This document shows positions 1-7,710 of a stretch of DNA of 8,796 nt, one piece after another. How positions within the stretch are numbered: position 1 is the first letter of the stretch; every line of letters starts with the position of its first letter. Below the pieces are notes generated by a model that had not been told where the DNA came from, ran no database searches, and saw only the letters and a program-made list of their open reading frames with translations. The stretch comes from Chloroflexota bacterium (GTDB taxonomy: Bacteria; Chloroflexota; Anaerolineae; Promineifilales; Promineifilaceae). The stretch spans positions 3,453,356-3,462,151 of the forward strand of contig CP070688.1 of the NCBI GenBank assembly GCA_020353135.1, written 5' to 3'. Made by a program: the position numbers and the translations under genes.

Positions 1-96
1 GCTAATGTCTCCTATCACTTCACCATTATTTATCGATTGTCTGACGCCTTTGAATTTGACAGTCTAGATTCCAGGCAAGAAGAGCTACACACGAAA

Positions 97-495
97 ATGT
101 TGAATCAGACGGGCAAGTTCCTCAAAGGAAAACAGGCCGATCCAGTCTGGGTTCGGGACGAGGATGGGCGGATCCGGCCGACCGAATTGGCGCGCGCGCG
201 ACGGCCGCTCCTGAACGCTCCCGGCAAAACGACACCGCAATTGCGACAGGCCGTAGAAGCGTTTGTCGTGGCGCAACGAGGACAATCCCGTTCGTTAGCA
301 GCGCCAGTGCCGGATGAGTTAATCGCCTACTTGAAGAAATTGGCTTTGCATGCCTACCAGATCACCGACAAAGACGTAGATGACTTGCGAACAGTTGGTT
401 ACGATGATGAGGCCATCTATGAAATAACAGTTGCCGGGGCATTCGGTGCGGCCCTGGTTGGCATTGAGAAGTTGTTTGATGTCTTGTACGGCTAG
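97..495 (+). CDS. AhpD-like / carboxymuconolactone decarboxylase-type small helical protein
   Basis: The protein is 132 residues from the ATG at 97. Its C-terminal half has the pattern of the CMD/AhpD-like (alkylhydroperoxidase-like) superfamily: a helix ending in ALHAYQITDKDVDDL, then a GYDDEAIYEITVAGAFGAAL helix, then a closing leucine-rich helix. This matches the ..VTDEDVxALRAAGxSEDEIFExTVAAAxGAxLxRLE.. form common in uncharacterised 'peroxidase-related' members. There is no cysteine anywhere, so the CxxC redox pair of true AhpD is absent and peroxidase activity is not supported. The frame is open leftward to the window edge, with a TTG at 37 (152 residues) and no good ribosome site. The ATG at 97 has only a weak GAAGAG at 79-84, so the start is uncertain and the gene could begin outside the window. 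No neighbour suggests a role. Family assignment is by pattern recognition only. Confidence 0.6.
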   Translation: MLNQTGKFLKGKQADPVWVRDEDGRIRPTELARARRPLLNAPGKTTPQLRQAVEAFVVAQRGQSRSLAAPVPDELIAYLKKLALHAYQITDKDVDDLRTVGYDDEAIYEITVAGAFGAALVGIEKLFDVLYG

Positions 496-610
496 AATTG
501 GCTACGGTAACGAATCACCTTGGCTAGGTCGCGTTAATCTGTTTATCCCGAGTCTCGTTTCCAAGACTGCCATCTGCGGCTTGTTTCATGAGGATTTGCC
601 CGATTTATGT

Positions 611-625
611 TTTAGAGGCTCTAAA
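611..625. repeat. Short inverted repeat, 7-base arms
   Basis: TTTAGAG and CTCTAAA are exact reverse complements separated by a single G. A one-base spacer does not fit a hairpin loop well, so if functional it would more likely be a protein-binding dyad than an RNA structure. There is no T-run to make it a terminator, and no gene start nearby that it obviously controls. Confidence 0.3.
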
Positions 626-772
626 GCCAATGTTCACCATGATATCACCGGCAATTCGGAATGGCGTCAGACGATTAATGCAGCATCCCTTCTGTTTACT
701 TCGATAGCGTTGCCTGCAAGAACCGGTCGCAATCTATTAGCGATTTCTTGACGCGCATTTAAATGATCTTGC

Positions 773-788
773 CGCTATCGCGATAGCG
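773..788. repeat. Perfect 16-base palindrome CGCTATCGCGATAGCG
   Basis: The 16 bases equal their own reverse complement with no mismatch. A half-copy (CGATAGCG) also occurs at 702-709. It lies just upstream of the WD40 remnant and downstream of the unassigned stretch. It could be an operator, a site-specific recombination or methylation site, or a dispersed genomic palindrome. The sequence alone does not distinguish these. Confidence 0.45.
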
Positions 789-828
789 AATCAGGCCGGT
801 CACTTCTGTACAGCTCATGGTCAGCTAG

Positions 829-1092
829 CCCTCTGAACTCAGTCAGCTCAGCCTGGCTTTTAGCCCAGATGGAAGCCGGCTGACGGCCGGTGGGCAAGGT
901 CAAAAAACCGAGATGTGGCAATTGCCGGCTTATCCCTGGGCAGCCACGGGCCAGGACGTGGCACCACTCTACCAGATTCCGACCGGCGTTGGCTGGCTCG
1001 ACCAGAATCGTTTCAGTGTGAAAGGGGAAAGGATTGTCGTCGTCGGCACTATCGGCCTGGCCGAGATTCGCGAGCCAGGACGCGCTGCTTAA
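829..1092 (+). pseudogene. Remnant of a WD40-repeat (beta-propeller) protein, C-terminal end
   Basis: In the frame ending with the TAA at 1090-1092, translation gives a WD40-like stretch: LSLAFSPDGSRLTAGG, then a strand ending in MWQLP, then a second, weaker repeat ending VVVGTIGLAEIREP. 'FSPDG..L..G...W' is the classic WD40 blade signature. The readable part is about 87 residues, far too short for a propeller (usually seven blades, about 300 residues). Upstream the frame is broken by TAG codons at 826-828 and 784-786, and no good start with a ribosome site is seen; the only in-frame ATG within the readable part is at 913, in the middle of a blade. I therefore read it as the surviving 3' end of a larger gene. 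Its stop codon overlaps that of the opposing methyltransferase gene. Parent function is unknown. Confidence 0.55.
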
Positions 1093-1862
1093 GAAGAACC
1101 AGGTTTGACGACAATAACATCCCATCTCAAAGGTACTCCCTTCCCTTCTCGCCTTACATTGAGCAGATCAACAACATGTCGTTTTTCGGCTGGCGTAAAG
1201 GTCGTGATTGGTCGCATAGCAATGAATGCAGCAAAGGCGAGACTTGCTTCGGAAGCGAATTCGCCTTCAAAAAGCTCGTCAATAGCAAGCCATTTTGTAT
1301 AAGTGTGTTGTCTTACACTGCATTCGAGCGCCCTCAATGCCTTTGCCACCTCGTCACCAACCAATGTCGTCCGTTTATCAGGAGACATACTTCGATTAAG
1401 ATCTGCCTCAATTGACTCAGTGTTCGGAAGTACAAGACAGGCTGTCCCGTTTGGATTCAGTAAGTCAATCAGTTTAACAAGCCATCGCCTGCTCGTACCG
1501 ACAAAGAACCAAGAGAACATCGATACAATGCGATCGAACCTGCGCTGCGTGTTGTACTCTTGAAAAGTTGTCTGACTGACATCTTCAACACGTTCCAGAA
1601 GATGTTCTCGTTTCATATGCCGGCGGAACGCCTGACACTGCTCTGGTGACGGATCCAGATACCATACCTTAGCTTTTGGAGCATTTCTAAGTAAGGTTGC
1701 TTCAACGATTCCCTCACCTCCACCAACGCTCAGCAACGAGCTTGTAGTGTCCCAGGAAGTCAAATCCAGAAGCGCGGCTGTTTGAGCGTCATAGTCATCA
1801 ACTAACTTGAGAAATACCTCGAAGAGCTCTTTGTGTGAACCTTCGTAAAGCGAGGATTCCAT
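1089..1862 (-). CDS. Class I SAM-dependent methyltransferase, histamine N-methyltransferase-like
   Basis: This 257-residue protein has a Rossmann-type SAM site. Motif I is LLSVGGGEGIVE (residues 43-54), and motif II ends beta-2 with the acidic residue D70 in WYLDPSPEQC. D110 in RFDRIVSMFSWFF is the usual post-III position, and LLNPNGTACLVLPN (134-147) is the beta-5 region. The 'S(V/I)GGG.G' plus '(D/E)PS.EQ' pattern, the N-terminal 'GSHKELFEVFL' helix and the overall length resemble histamine N-methyltransferase (HNMT)-type small-molecule methyltransferases. Substrate is unknown; bacterial relatives need not act on histamine. The ATG at 1860-1862 is preceded on its own strand by AAGGGG (1872-1877) at good spacing, fixing the start. 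The gene stands alone on this strand, between a WD40 remnant and a gene-poor stretch. No membrane segment or signal peptide is apparent. The methyltransferase fold is confident; the HNMT-like subfamily is moderately so. Confidence 0.82.
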   Translation of the reverse strand: MESSLYEGSHKELFEVFLKLVDDYDAQTAALLDLTSWDTTSSLLSVGGGEGIVEATLLRNAPKAKVWYLDPSPEQCQAFRRHMKREHLLERVEDVSQTTFQEYNTQRRFDRIVSMFSWFFVGTSRRWLVKLIDLLNPNGTACLVLPNTESIEADLNRSMSPDKRTTLVGDEVAKALRALECSVRQHTYTKWLAIDELFEGEFASEASLAFAAFIAMRPITTFTPAEKRHVVDLLNVRREGKGVPLRWDVIVVKPGSS

Positions 1863-1871
1863 GATTCGTTA

Positions 1872-1877
1872 CCCCTT
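1872..1877 (-). promoter_or_regulatory. Ribosome binding site of the minus-strand methyltransferase
   Basis: Read on the minus strand this is AAGGGG, nine bases before the ATG. It is purine-rich and well placed, and supports the start chosen for the methyltransferase. Confidence 0.55.
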
Positions 1878-1923
1878 GGCTGCTCAACAAATCTAGATTG
1901 CCGCCCGATGATGAATAGCAATG

Positions 1924-1945
1924 AGAGCGCTCTGCCAGAATTATG
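1924..1945 (-). promoter_or_regulatory. Possible -10 element with adjacent 10-base palindrome upstream of the methyltransferase
   Basis: On the minus strand CATAAT (1940-1945) matches five of six bases of the -10 consensus. Eight bases in, on the transcribed side, the perfect palindrome AGAGCGCTCT (1924-1933) sits where a start point or repressor site would be. I see no good -35 at 16-18 bases, so the promoter call is weak. Confidence 0.22.
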
Positions 1946-2530
1946 ACGCCCTGCGTTACTTCTCACATCTCTACATTGACGCTTCAACGAACTTGCAAGA
2001 CCTCAGTATTATTCTGGGCGTCAAACATCCGATGTATATTCTCGTGGGCACTCATACTGTCTGCCTGCTAACAGGCGATTCCTCTGGGCAAGGATCTATA
2101 CGAAACAGCATAAGTGATCTTAGGCGTGCAAGTCAACTTTGTTCTGTCCTTCACAAGCAATAAAGAAATCAGACAAAATATAAAGGGGATGTTGTGGACG
2201 GGATTCTTGTCAGGTTCCCTGGCATACTTCACTCAAGAGAGCCATGTGATTCAAGAGAATGAACGGTAGCCTCTAGAAAGTCGTGATCGAGGAGATTGGC
2301 CACTTTGCGGGCAAAAAGCAGCTTCTGCATTGGTCATCTACAAGAGAAAGCGGGCGCACAAGCCGCATCTTTTGCACTGGTAAAGGTTATCATCACTGCT
2401 ATTTGAGAACCGACCCGCCAGAATGTCGTGACCATTCTTGGCTGCCGATGCTGACGAAGCAGGTGTCCATTGCCGCATTCTTCAACCGAGCTTTGGTAAC
2501 GCTCAACTGCGCTGCGCAATGATCGGCCGA

Positions 2531-2558
2531 TTGTCACCCAAGATTTGTGACATACAAC
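2531..2558 (+). promoter_or_regulatory. Candidate promoter with overlapping operator-like dyad for the lyase operon
   Basis: TTGTCA (2531-2536) is one base from the -35 consensus. TACAAC (2553-2558), 16 bases on, is a weak -10 (four of six). The perfect dyad TGTCAC (2532-2537), nine-base spacer, GTGACA (2547-2552) overlies the -35 and spacer, a typical place for a repressor. It lies about 100 bases before the ATG of the PLP lyase gene, the first gene of the rightward block. The dyad is seen directly; promoter and operator roles are inference. Confidence 0.35.
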
Positions 2559-2592
2559 CATAGTCAAAACCAACCAAATCTGAAAGAATAAC

Positions 2593-2635
2593 GGTAAGCT
2601 TTGCTCTGTCACGCTCTCTCAGTCGCCGGCTTACC
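2593..2635 (+). promoter_or_regulatory. Possible leader stem (7-base arms, 29-base loop)
   Basis: GGTAAGC (2593-2599) and GCTTACC (2629-2635) are exact reverse complements and would close a stem in the leader RNA, ending 15 bases before the ribosome site of the lyase gene. There is no T-run, so it is not a terminator. Long loop and short stem make chance occurrence possible. Confidence 0.2.
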
Positions 2636-2650
2636 AGGTTTCAATAGAAT

Positions 2651-2655
2651 CGGAG
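2651..2655 (+). promoter_or_regulatory. Ribosome binding site deciding the lyase start
   Basis: CGGAG with five bases to the ATG at 2661. It favours this ATG over the in-frame TTG at 2601, which lacks any such site and would add 20 residues with no family support. Confidence 0.5.
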
Positions 2656-2660
2656 TTGGC

Positions 2661-4142
<1,482 letters not shown>

Positions 4143-4180
4143 GCTGACCGCATGATAACCGCCTGACTCGGGATGTGGTG

Positions 4181-5404
4181 ATGACGATGCGGACCATGTA
4201 TCTGGACCTATCTGTTCCCAAGATTATTGCCACCAGGCTTTTGGGCAAAGTCTTGACGGCCGCCTACTTCGGACCCACTTCTCCGTTACGATTGGCCACC
4301 CTACCCGATCCACCGCTGCCGGCCGACGACTGGGTCCGCGTGACCAACCGGATGTGCGGCATATGCGGCAGCGACCTGCACCAGCTATTTGTGGATGCCA
4401 GTCTGGATGTCGCTCCGGTGGCCTTGCCGTCGCACCGGCGAACTTTTCTGGGCCATGAAATGGTCGGCGAAGTGGTCGAGGCCGGCCCGGCCGTCAGGGA
4501 TATCGGCGTCGGCAGCCGGGTGGTGCGCTGGGGCCGGGGCGACGATTGTCGAGCCCGGGGACGAAGCGACCTATGCCGCCCTTGCGCCAACGGACACCGG
4601 GTGCTCTGCGAGCGGGCATCTGAGGAATCCGAGTTTACTCTTGTCGGCGGCGGCTTTGGCGACAGTTTCATCGCCCCGGCCGGCGCCCTCCTGCCCGTGC
4701 CGGACGATCTGAAAGATGAACAGGCGATATTCGTCGAGCCGGCGGCCGTAGCCATTCACGCGGCCTGGCGTCGGCCAGTCGAGCCAGGCGAGCGGGTCCT
4801 CATCGTCGGTTGCGGCACTATTGGTTACCTGCTTTTACAGGTTGTGCGCTCCCTACAGCCAGATTGCGAGATCGTGGCCGTGGCCCAGTTCCCATGGCAG
4901 GCGGAGATGGCCGGCCGCTTCGGCGCGGATCATACTTTTTTGAGCAGCGATGACGGCTATGCCCGGACGGCTGATTTTACCGGGGCGCGGCTCTACGAGG
5001 GCCGGAGTGACAATCGAATGCTGCTGGGCGGTTTCGACGTCGTCTTTGACGTGGTCGGGATAACCAGCACGCTCAACAACGCGCTGCGTTGGAGCCGGGC
5101 CGGAGGCACAGTAGTTCTGGTAGGCGTCAATTTGCACCGGATGAAGCTAGATGTCACGCCCGTTTGGTACCAGGAAGTAGATCTCAAAGGCACGGTAGGA
5201 CATGATGTCGTTAGCTGGCAAGGGGAAGAGATTTCCACCTTTGGGCTGGCCATGCGTTGGATGCGGAGCGGCCGGCTGTCCTGCGAACCTTTACTTACTC
5301 ACCGCTTCCCTCTAGAAGCTTATCGCCAGGCCTTTAACGCGGCCGTCGACAAACAAGGCTCGCACTCAATCAAGGTGGCCTTTGATCTACAAGATACATC
5401 ATGA
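4181..5404 (+). CDS. Zinc-dependent medium-chain alcohol dehydrogenase
   Basis: This 407-residue protein is an MDR-family NAD(P)-dependent alcohol/polyol dehydrogenase. Counting from the ATG at 4181, the catalytic zinc set is C62 in CGICGSDLH, H92-E93 in LGHE, and E186 in VEPAA. The structural-zinc lobe has four cysteines (C123, C132, C135, C143) spaced C-x8-C-x2-C-x7-C, wider at the first gap than the usual C-x2-C. The nucleotide site is VLIVGCGTIGYLLLQ (206-220), a GxGxxG Rossmann turn. A roughly 25-residue N-terminal extension before AAYFGP looks normal for one uncharacterised subfamily. ATG 4181 has GGGA (4170-4173) seven bases upstream; GTG codons at 4175 and 4178 are in frame but too close to it. 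In this block it could oxidise or reduce the aldehyde released by the PLP lyase, but that link is inference from position only. Confidence 0.87.
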   Translation: MTMRTMYLDLSVPKIIATRLLGKVLTAAYFGPTSPLRLATLPDPPLPADDWVRVTNRMCGICGSDLHQLFVDASLDVAPVALPSHRRTFLGHEMVGEVVEAGPAVRDIGVGSRVVRWGRGDDCRARGRSDLCRPCANGHRVLCERASEESEFTLVGGGFGDSFIAPAGALLPVPDDLKDEQAIFVEPAAVAIHAAWRRPVEPGERVLIVGCGTIGYLLLQVVRSLQPDCEIVAVAQFPWQAEMAGRFGADHTFLSSDDGYARTADFTGARLYEGRSDNRMLLGGFDVVFDVVGITSTLNNALRWSRAGGTVVLVGVNLHRMKLDVTPVWYQEVDLKGTVGHDVVSWQGEEISTFGLAMRWMRSGRLSCEPLLTHRFPLEAYRQAFNAAVDKQGSHSIKVAFDLQDTS

Positions 5405-5411
5405 GCCTGAC

Positions 5412-5436
5412 GGCTGAAAGCTGAAGGCTGAAGGCT
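5412..5436 (+). repeat. Heptanucleotide tandem repeat (RGCTGAA), about 3.6 copies
   Basis: GGCTGAA, AGCTGAA, GGCTGAA and a partial GGCT follow one another without a gap, preceded by a degenerate copy (gcctgac). The run fills most of the gap between the dehydrogenase stop and the transporter ribosome site. Such 7-base intergenic runs recall the short tandemly repeated repetitive sequences of filamentous cyanobacteria. It cannot form a strong hairpin by itself. Confidence 0.7.
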
Positions 5437-5443
5437 ATTCTTC

Positions 5444-5451
5444 AAGGAGGG
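5444..5451 (+). promoter_or_regulatory. Strong ribosome binding site of the transporter gene
   Basis: AAGGAGGG is almost a full anti-16S match, with four bases before the ATG at 5456. It is the strongest such site in the window and fixes the transporter start. Confidence 0.75.
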
Positions 5452-5455
5452 AAAC

Positions 5456-6805
5456 ATGGCGACGACAACGGTAACTCCTCAATCAACCCGAAAGGAACGC
5501 TGGGCCTGGTACCTGTATGATTTTGGCAATTCGGCCTACGCGGCCGTGGTCCTGCTGGCGGTCTTTTCAGCCTATTTCCAGGGCGAAGTGGTCGGCGGGG
5601 CCGAAGGCTCGCGCCTTTGGGGACTGGCCATCGCCATTGCCATGTTGGTCGTGGCTATCAGCTCGCCTTTCTTGGGGGCCATTGCCGACTTTTCCGGAGC
5701 GAAGAAGCGTTTTTTGCTCTTCTTCACCGTCATGGCCTGCCTATTCACCGCCGGGCTATTCTTCGCCGCGCCCGGCCGGGTATTCCTCGGCATGGCCTTT
5801 TTCATCCTGGCCGAAATCGGCTATCGCAGCGCCCAGGTATTCTACAATGGCTTTCTACCGGAGATCGCCGCGCCGGAAGAAATGGGGCGGATTTCGGGCA
5901 ATGGCTGGGCTGTCGGCACGGCCGGCGGAATCGTGTGTTTGCTGCTGATACTGCCCCTGGTGGTCATGATCGAGGGTCTGCTCATCATTCGCTTCTCGCT
6001 GGTCATCACGGCCGCCTTCTTCGCCATTTCGGCCATACCGATCTTCATCTGGCTGCCCGAGCGGGCCCAGCCTCGCTCGTTGCCGCCCGGGAAGAATTAC
6101 CTGTCGGTAGCTATTGACCGGCTGAAGACCACATTCCGCACGGCCGGCCGGATCAAAGAGTTCCTTAAGTTCATGCTGGCCTTCCTGATCTACAACGATG
6201 CGGTCATCATGGCCCTGGATTTCGCGGCCATCATCGGCGCCGTGTTATTTGGCATGGAGCAGGAGATGCTGATCATCTTTGTGATCGTCGTCCAGATCAC
6301 GAACGTGGCCGGCGCCTTCGTCTTTGGCTGGCTGGTCGACCGTATCGGCGGCAAACGCTCCCTGGTACTGGCCATCCTGATGATGATCGGCGTGGTCATC
6401 TGGCTTTTCTTCACCCAGACGGCTACCGGTTACTTCTTTGTCGGCGCCGCGGCCGGCTTCGCCATGGCCGGCATTCAGTCGGTGAGCCGGACCATGGTGG
6501 CGCTGTTCGCCCCGCCGGGGCAAGGGGCTGAATTCTACGGTCTTTTTGCCGTGGTCGGCCGGACTTCTTCATTCGTCGGCCCGGCCGTCTACGGTATCGT
6601 CGCCGCCGAGGCCGCGCTCTGGTATCAGTCACAAGGCCAGTCGTCGACCCTGGCCGAGCAATCTGGCCAGCGGGCCGCCATTCTCGTCATCGCTGCCTTC
6701 TTGATTCTGGGCCTGATCGTGCTGGCCTTCGTCAAGGATCCTCGGAGCGGTTATCAGGAGGGCGAACGGCCGGAGAGTGAGCTGGTCGCCCAACCAGAGG
6801 CTTGA
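5456..6805 (+). CDS. MFS transporter, UMF1 (Atg22-like) family
   Basis: The 449-residue, strongly hydrophobic protein has about 12 predicted membrane helices (roughly 25-42, 55-78, 86-104, 107-124, 148-172, 174-200, 240-266, 271-294, 302-320, 326-346, 362-386, 407-427). UMF1/Atg22 hallmarks are WAWYLYDFGNSAYAAVV near the N-terminus (17-32), FYNGFLPEIA (129-138), SGNGWAVGTAGG (147-158), the loop-8/9 VDRIGGKRS (294-302), and QSVSRTMVALFAPPGQGAEF (341-360). Yeast Atg22 is a vacuolar amino-acid exporter; bacterial members are largely uncharacterised, so neither substrate nor direction is known. The N-terminus begins in the cytoplasm with a short charged segment and no cleavable signal peptide; the tail is acidic. 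It is third in the block and presumably moves its substrate or product. Family confident, substrate unknown. Confidence 0.88.
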   Translation: MATTTVTPQSTRKERWAWYLYDFGNSAYAAVVLLAVFSAYFQGEVVGGAEGSRLWGLAIAIAMLVVAISSPFLGAIADFSGAKKRFLLFFTVMACLFTAGLFFAAPGRVFLGMAFFILAEIGYRSAQVFYNGFLPEIAAPEEMGRISGNGWAVGTAGGIVCLLLILPLVVMIEGLLIIRFSLVITAAFFAISAIPIFIWLPERAQPRSLPPGKNYLSVAIDRLKTTFRTAGRIKEFLKFMLAFLIYNDAVIMALDFAAIIGAVLFGMEQEMLIIFVIVVQITNVAGAFVFGWLVDRIGGKRSLVLAILMMIGVVIWLFFTQTATGYFFVGAAAGFAMAGIQSVSRTMVALFAPPGQGAEFYGLFAVVGRTSSFVGPAVYGIVAAEAALWYQSQGQSSTLAEQSGQRAAILVIAAFLILGLIVLAFVKDPRSGYQEGERPESELVAQPEA

Positions 6806-6850
6806 ACGTTGCCGCTGGCCTTCAGGTAATTGCCTGGTATAGGTGACAAG

Positions 6851-7681
6851 ATGCTCAGGACGACATCCTACGAGGAGGTAACCCGTTTTGACTTGGCCCG
6901 CACCTTGGCCGGCCGCGGCCGCTATTGGACGACGGCTTACCTGGTGGATGGGCTGCTGATCGATAGCGGCTGCGCCCACAGCGCGCCGGAATTAGTAGAA
7001 GCGCTGGCCAGTGTACCTCTGCGGGGCATTGTGAACACCCACAGCCACGAGGATCACTTCGGCGCCAACGGCCGGCTGCAACGCCAGCGGCCCGATCTAC
7101 CTGTTCAGGCTCATCCAAAGGCCTTGCCGGTGCTAGCCGAGCCGCGTAGCCGCCAGCCCTTACAACCCTACCGGCGGCTGATTTGGGGCTGGCCGGAACC
7201 TTGCCAGGGACAGCCTGTCGACGACCGCGACATTGTGACGAGTGGAGGTTATCGCTTCCAAATCGTCGCGACGCCCGGCCATAGCCGTGACCATCTATGC
7301 CTGTACGAGCCGGAACGAGGCTGGCTGTTCACCGGCGATCTCTTTGTTGGCGGTCGGGATCGGGCGCTGCGGGCCGACTACGAAATCTGGACCATTATCG
7401 ATTCGCTAAAACGAGTGGCCGGCCTGCCAGGAAAAACCAAACTCTTCCCCGGCTGCGCCCGGGTGCGCGACAATCCCGAGGCCGCCCTGGCCGATAAGAT
7501 CGCCTACCTGGAGGAGCTGGGTGAAAAAGTGCTGGCCCTCCATCAAAAAGGCTGGCGCGTGAACCGGATCGCTCGCGAGTTATTGGGCGGACCCATCTGG
7601 ATCGAATTTATCACACTGAGTCACTTTTCGCGCAGGAACCTGGTGCGTTCTTACCTGAACATGAGCCGGGGAGCGGCATAA
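6851..7681 (+). CDS. MBL-fold (metallo-beta-lactamase superfamily) metallohydrolase
   Basis: The 276-residue protein (from ATG 6851) has the metal-binding motif THSHEDHFGAN, giving H64, H66, D68 and H69. The third-metal-site His is H144 in TPGHSRDHLCLY, and the bridging Asp is D163 in LFTGDLF. The position where the last His normally sits (PGHG in glyoxalase-II and LACTB2-type proteins) reads FPGCARV, with Cys at 202. After that, a helical C-terminal part (ADKIAYLEEL..KGWRVNRIARELLGG) resembles the winged-helix-like tail seen in LACTB2-type and related hydrolases. Possible reactions are hydrolysis of a thioester, phosphodiester or lactone; nothing selects among them. AGGT (6841-6844) precedes ATG 6851 well; a TTG at 6830, also in frame, lacks such a site. 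It begins 45 bases after the transporter and is followed after 29 bases by the ThDP enzyme. Confidence 0.85.
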   Translation: MLRTTSYEEVTRFDLARTLAGRGRYWTTAYLVDGLLIDSGCAHSAPELVEALASVPLRGIVNTHSHEDHFGANGRLQRQRPDLPVQAHPKALPVLAEPRSRQPLQPYRRLIWGWPEPCQGQPVDDRDIVTSGGYRFQIVATPGHSRDHLCLYEPERGWLFTGDLFVGGRDRALRADYEIWTIIDSLKRVAGLPGKTKLFPGCARVRDNPEAALADKIAYLEELGEKVLALHQKGWRVNRIARELLGGPIWIEFITLSHFSRRNLVRSYLNMSRGAA

Positions 7682-7686
7682 TCAAC

Positions 7687-7693
7687 AAAGGAG
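7687..7693 (+). promoter_or_regulatory. Ribosome binding site pointing to an ATA codon
   Basis: AAAGGAG is a good Shine-Dalgarno match, but 17 bases separate it from the first ATG (7711). An in-frame ATA at 7702 stands eight bases away, the best distance. This bears on the start of the ThDP gene. Confidence 0.6.
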
Positions 7694-7710
7694 ACAAGCA
7701 AATAAGCACG

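Larger units (their letters stand above)
496..828. other. Gene-poor stretch with two short dyads, no recognisable gene
   Basis: Nothing here reads as a convincing protein. A plus-strand frame runs open from within the preceding gene to about 751, but its composition is not coding-like and I recognise no motif. Another short open stretch (741-833) is also unrecognised. The stretch holds a 7-base inverted repeat, TTTAGAG-g-CTCTAAA, at 611-625 and a perfect 16-base palindrome at 773-788. The right end may contain decayed coding sequence belonging to the WD40 remnant that follows, since its frame continues upstream past two TAG stops (784-786 and 826-828). No rho-independent terminator with a T-run is visible after the preceding gene. 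Confidence 0.5.
1863..2530. other. Long intergenic stretch without recognisable gene
   Basis: About 670 bases between the divergent methyltransferase and lyase genes. Short open frames exist on both strands (for example plus 1921-2163 and 2283-2522, minus 2334-2612), but none has family motifs or coding-like composition, and starts lack ribosome sites. Small structures seen are CTTGCAAG at 1992-1999, a GCCTG-ctaa-CAGGC hairpin at 2063-2076, and an 8-base direct repeat TCAAGAGA at 2233-2240 and 2251-2258. I considered a decayed transposase in 2280-2520 but could not support it. It may hold divergent promoters, decayed coding sequence or an unrecognised RNA. Confidence 0.5.

Noticed and set aside
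431..751. Plus-strand 106-residue open frame
   Set aside because: Begins inside the preceding gene in another frame, and the later part has no motif or ribosome site. Most likely chance.
775..1125. Minus-strand 116-residue open frame opposite the WD40 remnant
   Set aside because: The plus strand carries a recognisable WD40 signature in this interval, so the minus frame is its shadow.
1921..2163. Plus-strand 80-residue open frame as a small gene
   Set aside because: No ribosome site before its ATG, no known motif, and amino-acid composition looks random.
2233..2258. Two TCAAGAGA copies as a CRISPR or iteron array
   Set aside because: Only two 8-base copies 18 bases apart; too few and too short for either.
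2283..2522. Decayed transposase (IS110-like C-terminal end) in the plus-strand open frame
   Set aside because: A few residues (EIGHF..) recall IS110 enzymes, but the alignment by eye breaks down quickly, and no terminal repeats or conserved catalytic residues are visible.
2334..2612. Minus-strand 92-residue open frame as a gene
   Set aside because: No ribosome site, no recognisable motif, and it would overlap the promoter region of the lyase operon. Composition is not coding-like.
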